NCBI GenBank assembly: GCA_937907025.1
Contig: CALESJ010000020.1
Location: forward strand, 1-64,000
Length of the DNA stretch: 64,000 nt
Source of the DNA: an uncultured Faecalibacterium sp.
Lineage (GTDB): Bacteria; Bacillota; Clostridia; Oscillospirales; Ruminococcaceae
Reading direction: 5' to 3'
Below are positions 42,061 through 51,393 of this stretch, piece after piece (position 1 is the stretch's first letter; every line of letters starts with the position of its first letter). The notes below the pieces were generated by a model. That model made no database searches and was not told the origin of the DNA. It saw nothing but the letters and a program-made list of their open reading frames with translations. Position numbers and translations under genes: made by a program.

Positions 42061-42142
42061 ATCGTCCCGCCGCCTTGTGAGGCACAAACACCGGCGATAT
42101 AATGGAAAAAAAGCCGTTTTTGCGGTGAACGAGGTGTTTGTT

Positions 42143-43042
42143 ATGGATCAAAAGGAAAAGCAGGCCCTGGCCGAAGCCATGCGGGCCAGCGCCCCCAAGC
42201 AGGCCCAGCCCCATATCTCCGCTGAGGAGATGGACCGCTATCCCTGCAGCGTGCGCCCCGTAACGGTAGAGGTTCCGGGGGAAGAACCGGTGCAGGTCTA
42301 CCTGACGGTGCCTTTCCAGGTCACGCCGGGAGCCCCCATCCTGGTCAACTACCACGGCGGCGGGTTCATCCGGGGCCGCAGCGACCGGGACGAGCTGTTC
42401 TGCCGCCGTCTGGCCTGCACCTTCCAGTGCGTGGTGGTGGACGTGGACTACGCCCTGGCGCCGGGGTATCCCTTCCCCACCGCCGTGCACCAGGCCCGGG
42501 CCGCCGCCCTGTGGGCCAAGGCCCAGGCTGCCGGGCTGGACTGTGACCCCGGCAAGCTGATTCTGCTGGGACAGAGCGCCGGCGGCAACCTGGTGGCCAA
42601 CGTCTGCATGGCCGAAGCCGATGAGGCCGCGGTGCAGCCGCTGGCCGCGGTGATCACCTACGCGCCCCTGGACCTGAAGACCGACCCGGCCGACAAGTTC
42701 CACCCCGAGCGGGATATGTCCCCCGAGCGTGCCCGCGGGTACAATGCCCTGTATTGCCCGGCCGACAAGGCCGATGACTGGCGGGTTTCTCCCCTGTTTG
42801 CCCCCGCCGGCCGTCTGGCGGCGCTGCCCCAGACCCTGATCATCACCGCCGGGGATGACAGCCTGGCCCCGGAAGATGAGGAGTTTGCCCTCAAGCTGGC
42901 CCGGGCCGGGGTTGAAGTGACCTGCAAGCGGTTTGCAGGCTGCGTCCACGGGTTCTTCATCAACCGGATGGACGCCTGGGAGGACGGCATCGCCCTGATC
43001 CACCGGTATCTGCGCAGCGTTCTGCAGGAGGCCGCACGATGA
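42143..43042 (+). CDS. alpha/beta-hydrolase, HSL-type esterase
   Basis: 299 residues from ATG 42143 (GAGGTG site). YHGGGFIRGRSDRDE is the oxyanion motif. LILLGQSAGGNLVANV has the nucleophile in GQSAGG. ITAGDDSLAPEDEEF and GCVHGFFIN hold the catalytic Asp and His. No signal peptide. It overlaps the next gene by four bases (ATGA). It may free an organic acid from an ester before reduction by the flavoenzyme downstream; that link is inferred from gene order only. Confidence 0.9.
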   Translation: MDQKEKQALAEAMRASAPKQAQPHISAEEMDRYPCSVRPVTVEVPGEEPVQVYLTVPFQVTPGAPILVNYHGGGFIRGRSDRDELFCRRLACTFQCVVVDVDYALAPGYPFPTAVHQARAAALWAKAQAAGLDCDPGKLILLGQSAGGNLVANVCMAEADEAAVQPLAAVITYAPLDLKTDPADKFHPERDMSPERARGYNALYCPADKADDWRVSPLFAPAGRLAALPQTLIITAGDDSLAPEDEEFALKLARAGVEVTCKRFAGCVHGFFINRMDAWEDGIALIHRYLRSVLQEAAR

Positions 43043-43629
43043 GCGCGCCGGAGAAGGTCGCCGATCCCACCCCGCTGGGCAACATCATCACCGGTCTGGT
43101 GCTGTTTACCCTGTGGCCGGTATTGTTCGGCCTGGCAGACACTTCCGCCATGGCGGCCATCCTGCCCTGGGCGCTGGCCGCCGCCCCGCTGGTCCTGCTC
43201 ACCAGTGTGCAGGCCTTCAAGGCGGGCAACGTCATCGGTGCCGTGGCCAACGGCGTGCTGTCCGGCGTGACCCTGGTGCAGAACGGCATCTGGGGCGCGG
43301 TGGTCGTCACCTATACAGCGGCCGGGCGCACCGTGCCCGAAGCCATTGCCGGGGTCAAAGGCTATGTGGACGGCGCGGCCTTCCTGGCCGCAGCGTTCAT
43401 GCTGCTGTGCATCTCCGCCACCTTTGTCCAGCTGAAAAATGCCCCCATGGCCTTCTTTATGGGGGTCATCTGCCTGGGCTTTACCTGCATGGGCCTGAGC
43501 GACCTGGGCCTTTGCAACCTGCGCCTGCCCGCCGCCGTCTGCGTCATGGCCTTTGCGGGCTGGATGCTCTATTCCGGCAGTGCCATGCTCATGAGCGTCA
43601 CTCTGGGCCGCAAAGTTCTGCCCTATTGA
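43039..43629 (+). CDS. GPR1/FUN34/YaaH-family acetate/succinate channel
   Basis: 196 residues, six membrane segments. ADPTPLGNIITGLVLFTLW carries the family's NPAPLGL-like start motif in variant form, and NGIWGAVVV and FFMGVICLGFTCMGLSD fit later helices. Family members (SatP, YaaH) pass acetate, succinate or ammonium. Translation is coupled to the esterase, suggesting movement of the acid released. Confidence 0.8.
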   Translation: MSAPEKVADPTPLGNIITGLVLFTLWPVLFGLADTSAMAAILPWALAAAPLVLLTSVQAFKAGNVIGAVANGVLSGVTLVQNGIWGAVVVTYTAAGRTVPEAIAGVKGYVDGAAFLAAAFMLLCISATFVQLKNAPMAFFMGVICLGFTCMGLSDLGLCNLRLPAAVCVMAFAGWMLYSGSAMLMSVTLGRKVLPY

Positions 43630-43649
43630 AACCCTGAAAGGAATGTACC

Positions 43650-45608
43650 ATGAAATACCAGTATCCTCATCTGTGCGCCCCCATCACCATCGCGGGCGTC
43701 ACCTTCCGCAACCGGATGTTCTCTGCCCCCATGGGCGGCACCGACATCACCAATGACGGCTGCATCGGCCCCAAGTCCACGGCCTTTTATGAGCTGCGGG
43801 CCAAGGGCGGCGCAGCGGCCGTCACCGTGTCCGAGTGCATGGTCCACCCGGCCACCGACGGCTCCCACGCCTACCACCTGGACGAGAGCATCCTGAACTC
43901 CCTGGCCGCCGCCACCTACACGGCGGACGCCATCCGCCGCCACGGCGCCATGCCCAGCCTGGAACTGTCCCACTCCGGCATGTATGCCGGCACCTACATG
44001 ACCGACAAGACCAAGCAGCACGAGATGCACCAGTGGGGCCCCAGCGATACCACCCGCCCCGACGGCGTGCCGGTGAAAGCCCTGTCCAAGGAGCAGATCG
44101 ACGACATCGTCAAAGCCTACGGCCATGTAGCGGGCCTTGCCAAGCGGGCGGGCTTTGAGATGATCATGATCCACGGCGGCCACGGCTGGCTCATCAACCA
44201 GTTCTTCTCCCCCTACTTCAATCACCGCACCGACGAGTACGGCGGATGCCTGGAAAACCGCTGTCGCTTCGCCATCGAAGTGCTGAAATCCGTGCGGGAA
44301 GCCGTCGGCCCCCGGTTCCCGATTGAGTTCCGCATGTCCGGCTCTGAGCTCTTCGAGGGCGGCTACGACCTGGAAGAAGGCTGCCGCATTGCCCAGCAGA
44401 TCGAGCCTTACATCGATTTGCTGCACGTTTCCGCCGGTACCTACCAGCGGGGCTTCGGCGATACCCACCCCAGCATGTTCAAGGAGCACGGCTGCAACGT
44501 CTACCTGGCGGCCGAGATCAAGAAGCATGTGAAGGTGCCGGTGGCCACCATCGGCGGCCTGAACGACCCCGCCCAGATGGAGGAGATCATCGCCTCCGGC
44601 AAGGCGGACATCGTCTACATGGCTCGCGCCCTGCTGGCCGACCCCCAGCTGCCCAACAAGGTCATGGCCAACCGCGGCAATGAGATCGTCCACTGCCTGC
44701 GCTGCTTTACCTGCATGGCGGAGCGCGCCGCCACCTCCACCCGCCGCTGCACCGTGAATCCCCTCATCGGCCGGGAGCTGGAGGGCGACACCATCTACCC
44801 CGCCCCCGAGAAGAAGAAGGTTCTGGTGGCGGGCGGCGGCCCCGGCGGTCTGTATGCGGCCTACACGGCGGCCCGCCGCGGCCATCAGGTCATTCTGTGC
44901 GAGAAGGACAGCGAGCTGGGCGGCATCCTGAAGAGCGAGCAGGCTCTGCCTTTCAAGCATGAGATGTACGAGCTGGCCGGCACCTACGCCGCCATGGCCC
45001 GCAAGGCCGGGGTGGAGATTCGGCTGAATACCGCCGTCACCCCCGAACTGGTGGAGGCCGAAGCCCCCGACGCCCTGATCATCGCCGTGGGCTCCGCGCC
45101 GCTGGTGCCGCCCATTCCGGGCCTGAAGGGCGACAACGTGGTCATCGTCAACAACTACTACAAGGAAAAAGATAAGGTCACCGACGACGTGGTGGTCTTC
45201 GGCGGCGGTCTGGCAGGCTGCGAGTGCGCCATCCATCTGGGCCAGGAGGGCAAGCGGGTCCACCTGGTGGAGATGCGGGACGCCCTGGCCCCCGATGCCA
45301 ACGTGCGCCACCGTCCCTTGCTGCTGAAAGAAATCGAGAAATACGTCACGGTGCACACCGGCTGCAAGGGCCTGGAAGTGCGCCCCGACGGCATCCTGTG
45401 CGAGAACAAGGAGGGCGAACAGGTCCTGGTGCCCGGCACCAGCGTCATCTGCGCTCTGGGCCAGCGTTCCCGCACCGCCGATGTGGAAGCCCTGCGGGGC
45501 ACCGCGCCCTTCGTGCGCATCATCGGCGACGCCGCCAAGGTGAGCACCATCACCAACGCCGTCTACTGGGGCTACCATGCAGCCCTGGACATCGGCACCG
45601 GCTGCTGA
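43650..45608 (+). CDS. old-yellow-enzyme/2-enoate (dienoyl-CoA) reductase
   Basis: 652 residues; AAAGG site. FMN-binding TIM barrel at about 1-340 (TFRNRMFSAPMGG, GFEMIMIHGGHGWLINQFFSP). A 4Fe-4S motif starts at Cys349 (CLRCFTCM, then a fourth Cys in RRCTVNP). A FAD/NAD(P)H part follows: KKVLVAGGGPGGLYAAYTA near 388 and VVVFGGGLAGCECAIHLG near 512. This is the build of 2,4-dienoyl-CoA reductase, clostridial enoate reductase and the bile-acid enzymes BaiCD/BaiH. The exact substrate cannot be told; the neighbours suggest a free unsaturated acid. Oxygen-sensitive cytosolic enzyme. Confidence 0.92.
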   Translation: MKYQYPHLCAPITIAGVTFRNRMFSAPMGGTDITNDGCIGPKSTAFYELRAKGGAAAVTVSECMVHPATDGSHAYHLDESILNSLAAATYTADAIRRHGAMPSLELSHSGMYAGTYMTDKTKQHEMHQWGPSDTTRPDGVPVKALSKEQIDDIVKAYGHVAGLAKRAGFEMIMIHGGHGWLINQFFSPYFNHRTDEYGGCLENRCRFAIEVLKSVREAVGPRFPIEFRMSGSELFEGGYDLEEGCRIAQQIEPYIDLLHVSAGTYQRGFGDTHPSMFKEHGCNVYLAAEIKKHVKVPVATIGGLNDPAQMEEIIASGKADIVYMARALLADPQLPNKVMANRGNEIVHCLRCFTCMAERAATSTRRCTVNPLIGRELEGDTIYPAPEKKKVLVAGGGPGGLYAAYTAARRGHQVILCEKDSELGGILKSEQALPFKHEMYELAGTYAAMARKAGVEIRLNTAVTPELVEAEAPDALIIAVGSAPLVPPIPGLKGDNVVIVNNYYKEKDKVTDDVVVFGGGLAGCECAIHLGQEGKRVHLVEMRDALAPDANVRHRPLLLKEIEKYVTVHTGCKGLEVRPDGILCENKEGEQVLVPGTSVICALGQRSRTADVEALRGTAPFVRIIGDAAKVSTITNAVYWGYHAALDIGTGC

Positions 45609-45615
45609 GCAGAAA

Positions 45616-45651
45616 CAAAAAGGGGCATCCCGTACGGGATGCCCCTTTTTT
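45616..45651. terminator. perfect bidirectional terminator
   Basis: AAAAAGGGGCATCCC pairs with GGGATGCCCCTTTTT around GTAC. It lies between the reductase and the convergent rhaD gene. Confidence 0.9.
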
Positions 45652-45675
45652 GTGCGCCTGTGCGGCGCAGAAAGG

Positions 45676-46515
45676 TCAGTTCTTTTCGTAGAGGAATTTT
45701 TCCGGCAGGGTGACGCCGAAATCCACAGCCAGGTGGCGGAATTCATCGGGCTGGATGGTCTGGCGCTTCACCGGGGCGCCGGGCTGGGCCATGGACAGCA
45801 CCTTGACCAGAATTTCGGCGCTCTTTTCCACCGTGTGCATCAGGCCGAAGGTGAGGTCGAAGTCCTCGCCGGAGCAGAACATGCCGTGGTGGGCCCAGAT
45901 GGCCACATCATACTGCTTCATCAGCTCGCTGGTGGCCACGGCGATGTCCCGGCCGCCGGGCGCCATCCAGGGCACCACACCGATGCCCGAGGGGAAGACC
46001 ACCGGGCATTCGGTGGCCATCTCCCACAGTTCCCGGGTGAAGGCCTCATCGGTCAGGGGCAGCACGAAGGTCAGGGCGATGGTGTTGGCGGGGTGGGCAT
46101 GGTAGATGACCCGGTGCTTGCCGCCGGTGGCCAGCATCTTCACTTCGTGGTTCATCAGGTGGCTGGGCAGTTCGCTGGTGGGGCGGCCGCCGTTGACCAG
46201 GCCCCAGCAGATGCGGTAGTTTTCGCCCTTGTCGTCCAGCTCGATGATGCAGATGGAATCTTCCGGCTTGATGGAAACGTTGCGGAAATACTTGCCGCTG
46301 CCGGTGACCAGGAAGTACTCTCCGGCCAGCTTGGGCACGGTGGTGCCGATGGGCCGCCACTCGGCGGGGGTCAGCTGGTCGGCCACCTGGGCGATTTCCT
46401 CGGCCTTGATGCGGTAGCTCAGGTTGCCGCCGTTGCGCTCATGCCAGCCCTGGTTCCAGCCATCATCGGCCATGCGGATAAACCCTTTCACAAATTCTGC
46501 GTCCAAAACCTTCAT
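45676..46515 (-). CDS. rhaD: L-rhamnulose-1-phosphate aldolase
   Basis: 279 residues, close to the E. coli enzyme length. WHERNGGNLSYRI is the phosphate-binding start, IYHAHPANTIAL and IWAHHGMFCSG supply zinc-ligand histidines, and SGIGVVPWMAPGG is typical of RhaD rather than FucA (family knowledge). It splits rhamnulose-1-phosphate into DHAP and L-lactaldehyde. Last gene of rhaB-rhaA-rhaD, 34 bp after rhaA. Confidence 0.94.
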   Translation of the reverse strand: MKVLDAEFVKGFIRMADDGWNQGWHERNGGNLSYRIKAEEIAQVADQLTPAEWRPIGTTVPKLAGEYFLVTGSGKYFRNVSIKPEDSICIIELDDKGENYRICWGLVNGGRPTSELPSHLMNHEVKMLATGGKHRVIYHAHPANTIALTFVLPLTDEAFTRELWEMATECPVVFPSGIGVVPWMAPGGRDIAVATSELMKQYDVAIWAHHGMFCSGEDFDLTFGLMHTVEKSAEILVKVLSMAQPGAPVKRQTIQPDEFRHLAVDFGVTLPEKFLYEKN

Positions 46516-46549
46516 GGTTGCATACTCCTTTTTTCTGTATCGTTCTATC

Positions 46550-47812
46550 TCAGACGCGCCGGCTCAGCACGTCGGTTTCGTAGCGGGTGATTTCCTGGAA
46601 CCATTCGCCGTCGGCGGGTTTGCCGCAGCGGCGGCAATATTCGTCCCACACATCCCCGAAAGGCAGGGTCTTGCATTCTTCCTGCAGGACCATCAGGCGG
46701 GTGAAGTCCCCCTTGTCCTGCAGGGATTTCAGCGCATCGGTGGGCTGCAGCAGGGCAAAGAGCAGGGCTTTCTGGAAATTGCGGTAGCCGGTGACCCAGG
46801 CCGCAATACGGTTGATGGAAGCATCGAAGTAATCCAGCGCGATGTCCACCTTGCCGTCCAGGCCGCCGCAGCGCACGATTTCCCGGGCAATCTCCCGGGT
46901 TTCATCGTCGAACAGCACCACATGGTCGGAGTCCCAGCGGATGGGGCGGGTGACGTGCAGGGCGATCTCGTCAAAGAAGGTGAGCAGGGCGGGAATCTTG
47001 TCACTGACCACCTCGGTGGGGTGATAGTGGCCGTTGTCCATCAGGGGGATGCACTTATCCTTGTGCATGGCGGCGTACAGCAGGCTGAACTCTCCGCTGC
47101 CGGCGGTGTAGGCTTCCACACCGATGCCGAACACCTTGCTTTCCACGCAGGGCTTGACCTTGGCAAAATCGAAGGGTTCCGAAAGGATTGCGTCAATGGA
47201 ATCCCGGTAGCGTTCCCGGGGCCCCATGCGGTCGCCGGGAACATCCTTGAAGCCGTCCCCGGTCCAGATGTTCATCACGCAGGGCTGGCCCAGTTCTTCG
47301 GCCAGATACTGGCTGATACGGATGCAGGCCTTGCCGTGGTCGATCCAGAATTTCCGGGTTTCCTCGTTGGGGCTGGACAGGGTCAGGGGGTCGCATTTTT
47401 CATGGGAGAAGAAGGTGGGGTTGAAATCACACCCCAGGCCCCGCTCCTTGCAGAACTGCACCCACCGGGCAAAGTGTTTGGGTTCCAGCTTGTCCCGGTC
47501 CACCCAGCCGCCGTTTTCCGCATCAAAAATGGCGTAGCAGGCGTGCAGGTTCATCTTGGGGGTGCCGGGGATGAGCTTCAGCACCTCGTCCAGGTCGGCC
47601 ATCAGCTCTTCCGGGGTGCGGGCGCGGCCGGGGTAGTTGCCGGTGGTCTGGATGCCGCCGGTCAGGGGTTTGCTGGGGTCGCCGTCAAAACCGCGGACGT
47701 CGTCCCCCTGCCAGCAGTGCAGGGACACCGGCACCGTTTTGAGCCGCTGGATGGCGGCTTCGGTGTCCAGGCCCAGGGCTGCATATCTGGCTTTTGCTTC
47801 GGAATAACTCAT
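46550..47812 (-). CDS. rhaA: L-rhamnose isomerase
   Basis: 420 residues from ATG 47812 (AGGAACAG site); the frame's upstream extension lies inside rhaB and is not coding. VPVSLHCWQGDDVRGFDG, NLHACYAIFDAENGGWVDRD and CDFNPTFFSHEK, MDNGHYHPTEVVSDKIPA match RhaA signatures around the metal site. It converts L-rhamnose to L-rhamnulose. Middle gene of the operon. Confidence 0.95.
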   Translation of the reverse strand: MSYSEAKARYAALGLDTEAAIQRLKTVPVSLHCWQGDDVRGFDGDPSKPLTGGIQTTGNYPGRARTPEELMADLDEVLKLIPGTPKMNLHACYAIFDAENGGWVDRDKLEPKHFARWVQFCKERGLGCDFNPTFFSHEKCDPLTLSSPNEETRKFWIDHGKACIRISQYLAEELGQPCVMNIWTGDGFKDVPGDRMGPRERYRDSIDAILSEPFDFAKVKPCVESKVFGIGVEAYTAGSGEFSLLYAAMHKDKCIPLMDNGHYHPTEVVSDKIPALLTFFDEIALHVTRPIRWDSDHVVLFDDETREIAREIVRCGGLDGKVDIALDYFDASINRIAAWVTGYRNFQKALLFALLQPTDALKSLQDKGDFTRLMVLQEECKTLPFGDVWDEYCRRCGKPADGEWFQEITRYETDVLSRRV

Positions 47813-47826
47813 ATCTGTTCCTCCGT

Positions 47827-49290
47827 TCACTGTATTTTCTGTATGGCAAAGCTGGCACGGATGCCGGCGCGCGCTGCGGCCAGGTCGGCATATTCCCCGG
47901 CGCGGATCATCTGGACCACCAGGTTGCCGATGGCTGTGCCCTCCACCGGGCCCGCCCACACCGGCAGGCCGGTGACAGCGGCGGTCATGCGGTTGAGGTA
48001 GTTGTCCTGGCAGCCGCCGCCCACAATGTGCAGGGCGGTGCAGCGCTTTCCGGTCAGGGCCTGCAGCCCCTCCAGCGCGTCCCGGTAGCACAGGGTCAGG
48101 CTGCGGTACACGCACTGCATCAGCTGGCCCACCGTGGCGGGCACCGGCTGGCAGGTATCGGCGCAGGCTTTCTGCACGGCGGCGATCATACTGTCCGGCG
48201 CCAGGAAAGCTTCCTCGTTGGCGTCCACAACCGACTGGAACGCCGCTTCGCCCTCGGCGGCGGCGATGAGGTCGGGGAAGCTCCACTGCCTCTCCCCTGC
48301 CGCCACGTCCAGGGTCCAGGCGGCCCGGGCCTTGCCCGCCACATAGTCCACGCCGTTGAGTTCCCGGCGGATGGACTGGATCATCCACAGGCCCATGATG
48401 TTCTTCAGGTACCGGTAGCGATACCAGGCGCCGCCCTCGTTGGTGAAGTTCTGGGCCCGGCTGGCTTCGGTGGTGATGGGGACCTCATTTTCCACCCCCA
48501 GCAAGCTCCAGGTGCCGCTGGACAGGTACGCCGCCTTATCATCCGCAGCGGGCACGGCGAGGAAAGCCGAACCGGTATCATGGGTGGCGGGCAGGACCAC
48601 GGTGGTTTCAAATCCCACTTCGGCGACGATCTCCGCCTTGAGGGGCCCCACCACCGTGCCGGGCATGGACAGCGGGCCGAAGAGCCGCCGGGGCAGGCCC
48701 AGCAGGTCCAGCAGGTCCCGGTCCCAGGTCTTTTTGGCCGCATGGACCAGGCCGGTGGTGGTGGCGTTGGTGTATTCCTGCTTCTGCACGCCGGTGAGGC
48801 AATAGTTGAAATAATCCGGAATCATCAGCAGGCTGTGGGCCGCCTCCAGTTGTTCGGGGTGCTCCTGCTGCAGGGCCATGAGCTGGTAGATGGTGTTGAA
48901 CGGCTGTTTCTGGATGCCGGTGCGGGCGTACAGCTCCGCGGGGGAGATGCGGGCTTCCACAACCTTGTCCATGCCCTCGGTGCGGCTGTCCCGGTAGGCC
49001 ACGGCATCGCCCAGGCGCTGCCCGTCCTTGTCCATCAGCACAAAGTCCACGGCCCAGGTATCAATGCCCACGGTGACAGGGACCTTGCCCAGCGCCCGGC
49101 AGGCTTTCAGCCCGTCCAGAATGCCCCGCCACAGGTGGTCGATGTCCCAGCAGTCGTGACCGTTCCTGCGCAGCTGGCGGTTGTCAAAGCGGTACACTTC
49201 CTCCAGCACCATCCGGCCCGCCTCCACATGGCCCAGAATGTGCCGCCCGCTGGAAGCACCGATATCAATGGCCAGATAATACCCTCCCAT
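47827..49290 (-). CDS. rhaB: L-rhamnulokinase
   Basis: 487 residues of the FGGY sugar-kinase fold. YYLAIDIGASSGRHILG is the N-terminal phosphate loop, and DTWAVDFVLMDKDG and PATHDTGSAFLAVP (catalytic Asp in HDTGSA) follow, then LHIVGGGCQDNYLNRMTA in the C-terminal ATP site. The GASSGR and HDTGSAF variants are those of RhaB. It phosphorylates rhamnulose at C1. First gene of the minus-strand rha operon, divergent from the AraC regulator with 145 bp between. Confidence 0.94.
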   Translation of the reverse strand: MGGYYLAIDIGASSGRHILGHVEAGRMVLEEVYRFDNRQLRRNGHDCWDIDHLWRGILDGLKACRALGKVPVTVGIDTWAVDFVLMDKDGQRLGDAVAYRDSRTEGMDKVVEARISPAELYARTGIQKQPFNTIYQLMALQQEHPEQLEAAHSLLMIPDYFNYCLTGVQKQEYTNATTTGLVHAAKKTWDRDLLDLLGLPRRLFGPLSMPGTVVGPLKAEIVAEVGFETTVVLPATHDTGSAFLAVPAADDKAAYLSSGTWSLLGVENEVPITTEASRAQNFTNEGGAWYRYRYLKNIMGLWMIQSIRRELNGVDYVAGKARAAWTLDVAAGERQWSFPDLIAAAEGEAAFQSVVDANEEAFLAPDSMIAAVQKACADTCQPVPATVGQLMQCVYRSLTLCYRDALEGLQALTGKRCTALHIVGGGCQDNYLNRMTAAVTGLPVWAGPVEGTAIGNLVVQMIRAGEYADLAAARAGIRASFAIQKIQ

Positions 49291-49435
49291 AGGGGATGCT
49301 CCTTTCGGTGGTTTTTTCTTTATTGTAGCCGTTCCCAGTTGCAGGGGTAAGGACGGCTTTTGGCCAAAACAGGGACCTTATTTGCAAATTGTGCAGGGCT
49401 GTGGTATGCTGGGGGCGGAAAGGCGGGGAACGGGT
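49291..49435. promoter_or_regulatory. divergent rha promoter region
   Basis: Minus strand: TTACCC (49350-49345), 17 bp, TACAAT (49327-49322) for rhaB, with AAAGGAG before its ATG. Plus strand: TTGCAA (49382-49387), 17 bp, TATGCT (49405-49410) for the regulator. The 30 bp between the two promoters would hold operator sites. Confidence 0.6.
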
Positions 49436-50401
49436 ATGGATGAACGGCTGCTGGCGCGGCTGCGGCGCATCACCGAGGAGGAACAGGCGATTCTGGACGG
49501 CCGGGCCGGCGTACAGCGGGAGCGGTACACATCCGGCCGGGATTTTGTGGTGGACAGCGAAAAGCTGCTGGAAAAGGGCAAGCTGATCGAGATACGCCCC
49601 CACACCCGGTTCGTGCATTTTCCCCGGCACCGCCACAACTATGTGGAGATGCTGTACATGGGCAGCGGGTCCACCACCCACATTCTCAACGGCAGCCGGA
49701 AACTGGTGCTGCAGACGGGGGACCTGCTGTTCCTGAACCAGGGCGTATACCATGAGATCCTGCCCGCCGCCGAGGGGGACGTGGGGGTGAACTTCATCAT
49801 CCTGCCCCAGTTTTTTGACCGCAGTTTCCGGATGCTGGAACAGGAGAGCGTGCTGCGGGATTTTCTGATCTCCACGCTGGCGGGGGAATCGGCTTTTGCA
49901 GGCTGGCTGCACATTGCGGCCCGGGACATTCTGCCGGTGGAAAACCTGCTGGAAAACATGATCTGGACCCTGCTGGAAAAGAAGCCCGGGGTAAACGTGC
50001 TGAACCAGACCACCATGGGACTGCTGCTGCAGAACCTGACCCTTTTTGCCGAGGACATCAACCGCACCATCCCCGACAGCCGGGAGGAGAACGCGGTGTT
50101 CACCGCCCTGAAATACATTGAAACCTCCTACAAGGACGGCACGCTGGAGGAGATCTCCGCCCGGCTGCATCTGCCGCCCTACGCCCTGAGCCGGCTGCTC
50201 AAGCGGCATACGGGGTCCAACTTCAAGCAGCTGCTGCAGCAGCGCAAACTGCAGCAGGCAGCGTATCTGCTGGCGCATACGGGAATGTCCGCCGATGGAG
50301 TGCTGGAGGCCATCGGGTATGAGAACAGCAGCTACTTTTACCGCAAATTCAAGGAAAAATACGGCTGTACCCCGGCGGCATACCGGGCCGCCCGGGAGTA
50401 A
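49436..50401 (+). CDS. AraC-family regulator with cupin sensor, probably of the rha genes
   Basis: 321 residues from ATG 49436; an upstream ATG at 49382 lies in the -35 region and is unlikely. A cupin domain at about 45-150 (FVHFPRHRHNYVEMLYMGSG, LVLQTGDLLFLNQGVYHEI) binds the sugar. The C-terminal AraC double helix-turn-helix runs from about 220 (GTLEEISARLHLPPYALSRL, then GYENSSYFYRKFKEKYG). Divergent from rhaB, so rhamnose is the likely inducer; it is not clearly orthologous to RhaS or RhaR. Confidence 0.88.
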   Translation: MDERLLARLRRITEEEQAILDGRAGVQRERYTSGRDFVVDSEKLLEKGKLIEIRPHTRFVHFPRHRHNYVEMLYMGSGSTTHILNGSRKLVLQTGDLLFLNQGVYHEILPAAEGDVGVNFIILPQFFDRSFRMLEQESVLRDFLISTLAGESAFAGWLHIAARDILPVENLLENMIWTLLEKKPGVNVLNQTTMGLLLQNLTLFAEDINRTIPDSREENAVFTALKYIETSYKDGTLEEISARLHLPPYALSRLLKRHTGSNFKQLLQQRKLQQAAYLLAHTGMSADGVLEAIGYENSSYFYRKFKEKYGCTPAAYRAARE

Positions 50402-50406
50402 GGCAT

Positions 50407-50453
50407 AAAAAAGCAGCAGGCAGACACGAGCAGTGTCTGCCTGCTGCTTTTTT
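50407..50453. terminator. strong bidirectional terminator
   Basis: AAAAAAGCAGCAGGCAGACAC pairs perfectly with its complement around GAGCA; shown by its ends AAAAAAGCAGCAGG and CCTGCTGCTTTTTT. It separates the regulator from the convergent amidohydrolase operon. Confidence 0.9.
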
Positions 50454-50483
50454 CGTTTCAGAAGGTCCGGCGCCGGCGGGGCC

Positions 50484-51353
50484 TTACAGCCCGAACACCC
50501 GCCGGGCATTTTCCCGGCAGATGGCCGCATAGGCGGCGGAGCTCAGGCAGCCTTCGGCATACTGGCGGTCCAGCCACGCGCCCAGAGGAAACACCATCCC
50601 GGTGTTGACCATGTCGGTGGCAAAGAACAGGCGGTGGGCATACCGTTCCAGAAAGGCCAGCCCGAACGCCGGGTCCCGCATCAGGGCACACCCGGCGCTG
50701 TTGGCGCTCAGGTCGCCGTACAGGTTGGGGTACCGCTCAAACAGTTCCGGCACCCGGCCGCCGGGCACCACCGGCCCTTTGCCCCAGGCATTGCGTTCCT
50801 CGGGGGTGGTGGGGGCGTCCCCGCTGATCTCGATCCAGAACGGCTGGCTGTGCCCCACAAAAAGGGTGTGGGGGAAATCCTGCAGCGTCTTTTCCAGCAG
50901 GGGCAGGCCGGGGTCATCCACCACGCCGTACCCGAACCCCAGCCGGGGGCTCATATGGAAGGTCACCGGCATGCCCAGCTCCCCGGCGGCAGCAAAAAGC
51001 TCTTGCAGCAGCGGGTCGTCCAGGCGGCGGTTCAGCATCAGCTCCCCGACGCCCACGGCCCCCTGGGCCTGGTACCCGGCCAGCCGCTGCCGCAGGGTCC
51101 CCGGTTGTGCGGGGAAGGGGTTGCACATCCAGGCAAAGTGCACCGGGTCCGCCGCGCAGATACACCGGTTGGCTTCGTTGCCGCCCAGCGGGGCATCCGC
51201 CTCCCCGGCAGACATGAGCACGGCCTTTTCAATGCCCAGTTCCTCCAGGTGGGGGACCATCTCGGCGGCAGTGCTCACCGACATGCCGTCGGCTGCGGGC
51301 AGGGGCGTGCGGGTACAGTGCAGGTGCAGATCGATTTTTTTCACGGGATTCAT
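50484..51353 (-). CDS. amidohydrolase-2-type TIM-barrel hydrolase
   Basis: 289 residues. KIDLHLHCTRTP holds the HxH metal ligands. VGVGELMLNRRLDDP, MPVTFHMSPRLGFGYG, LFVGHSQPFW and RLFFATDMVNTG continue the amidohydrolase-related pattern with later His and Asp. Relatives hydrolyse lactones or decarboxylate aromatic acids. Located next to rhaM, a role on a rhamnose-derived lactone or uronic-acid product is possible but unproven. It is the last gene of a minus-strand group starting at 57473. Confidence 0.8.
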   Translation of the reverse strand: MNPVKKIDLHLHCTRTPLPAADGMSVSTAAEMVPHLEELGIEKAVLMSAGEADAPLGGNEANRCICAADPVHFAWMCNPFPAQPGTLRQRLAGYQAQGAVGVGELMLNRRLDDPLLQELFAAAGELGMPVTFHMSPRLGFGYGVVDDPGLPLLEKTLQDFPHTLFVGHSQPFWIEISGDAPTTPEERNAWGKGPVVPGGRVPELFERYPNLYGDLSANSAGCALMRDPAFGLAFLERYAHRLFFATDMVNTGMVFPLGAWLDRQYAEGCLSSAAYAAICRENARRVFGL

Positions 51354-51393
51354 CTCCTGACAGCGGACAAATGGAGTTTACCGGGCACGGATC

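Noticed and set aside
43650..45608. Assignment as the bile-acid enzyme BaiCD or BaiH
   Set aside because: Domain layout is shared with several enoate and dienoyl-CoA reductases, and no other bai gene is near.
43623..45746. Minus-strand open frame of 707 codons opposite the reductase
   Set aside because: Shadow of the flavoenzyme gene; repetitive Gly/His/Ala/Val composition without family features.
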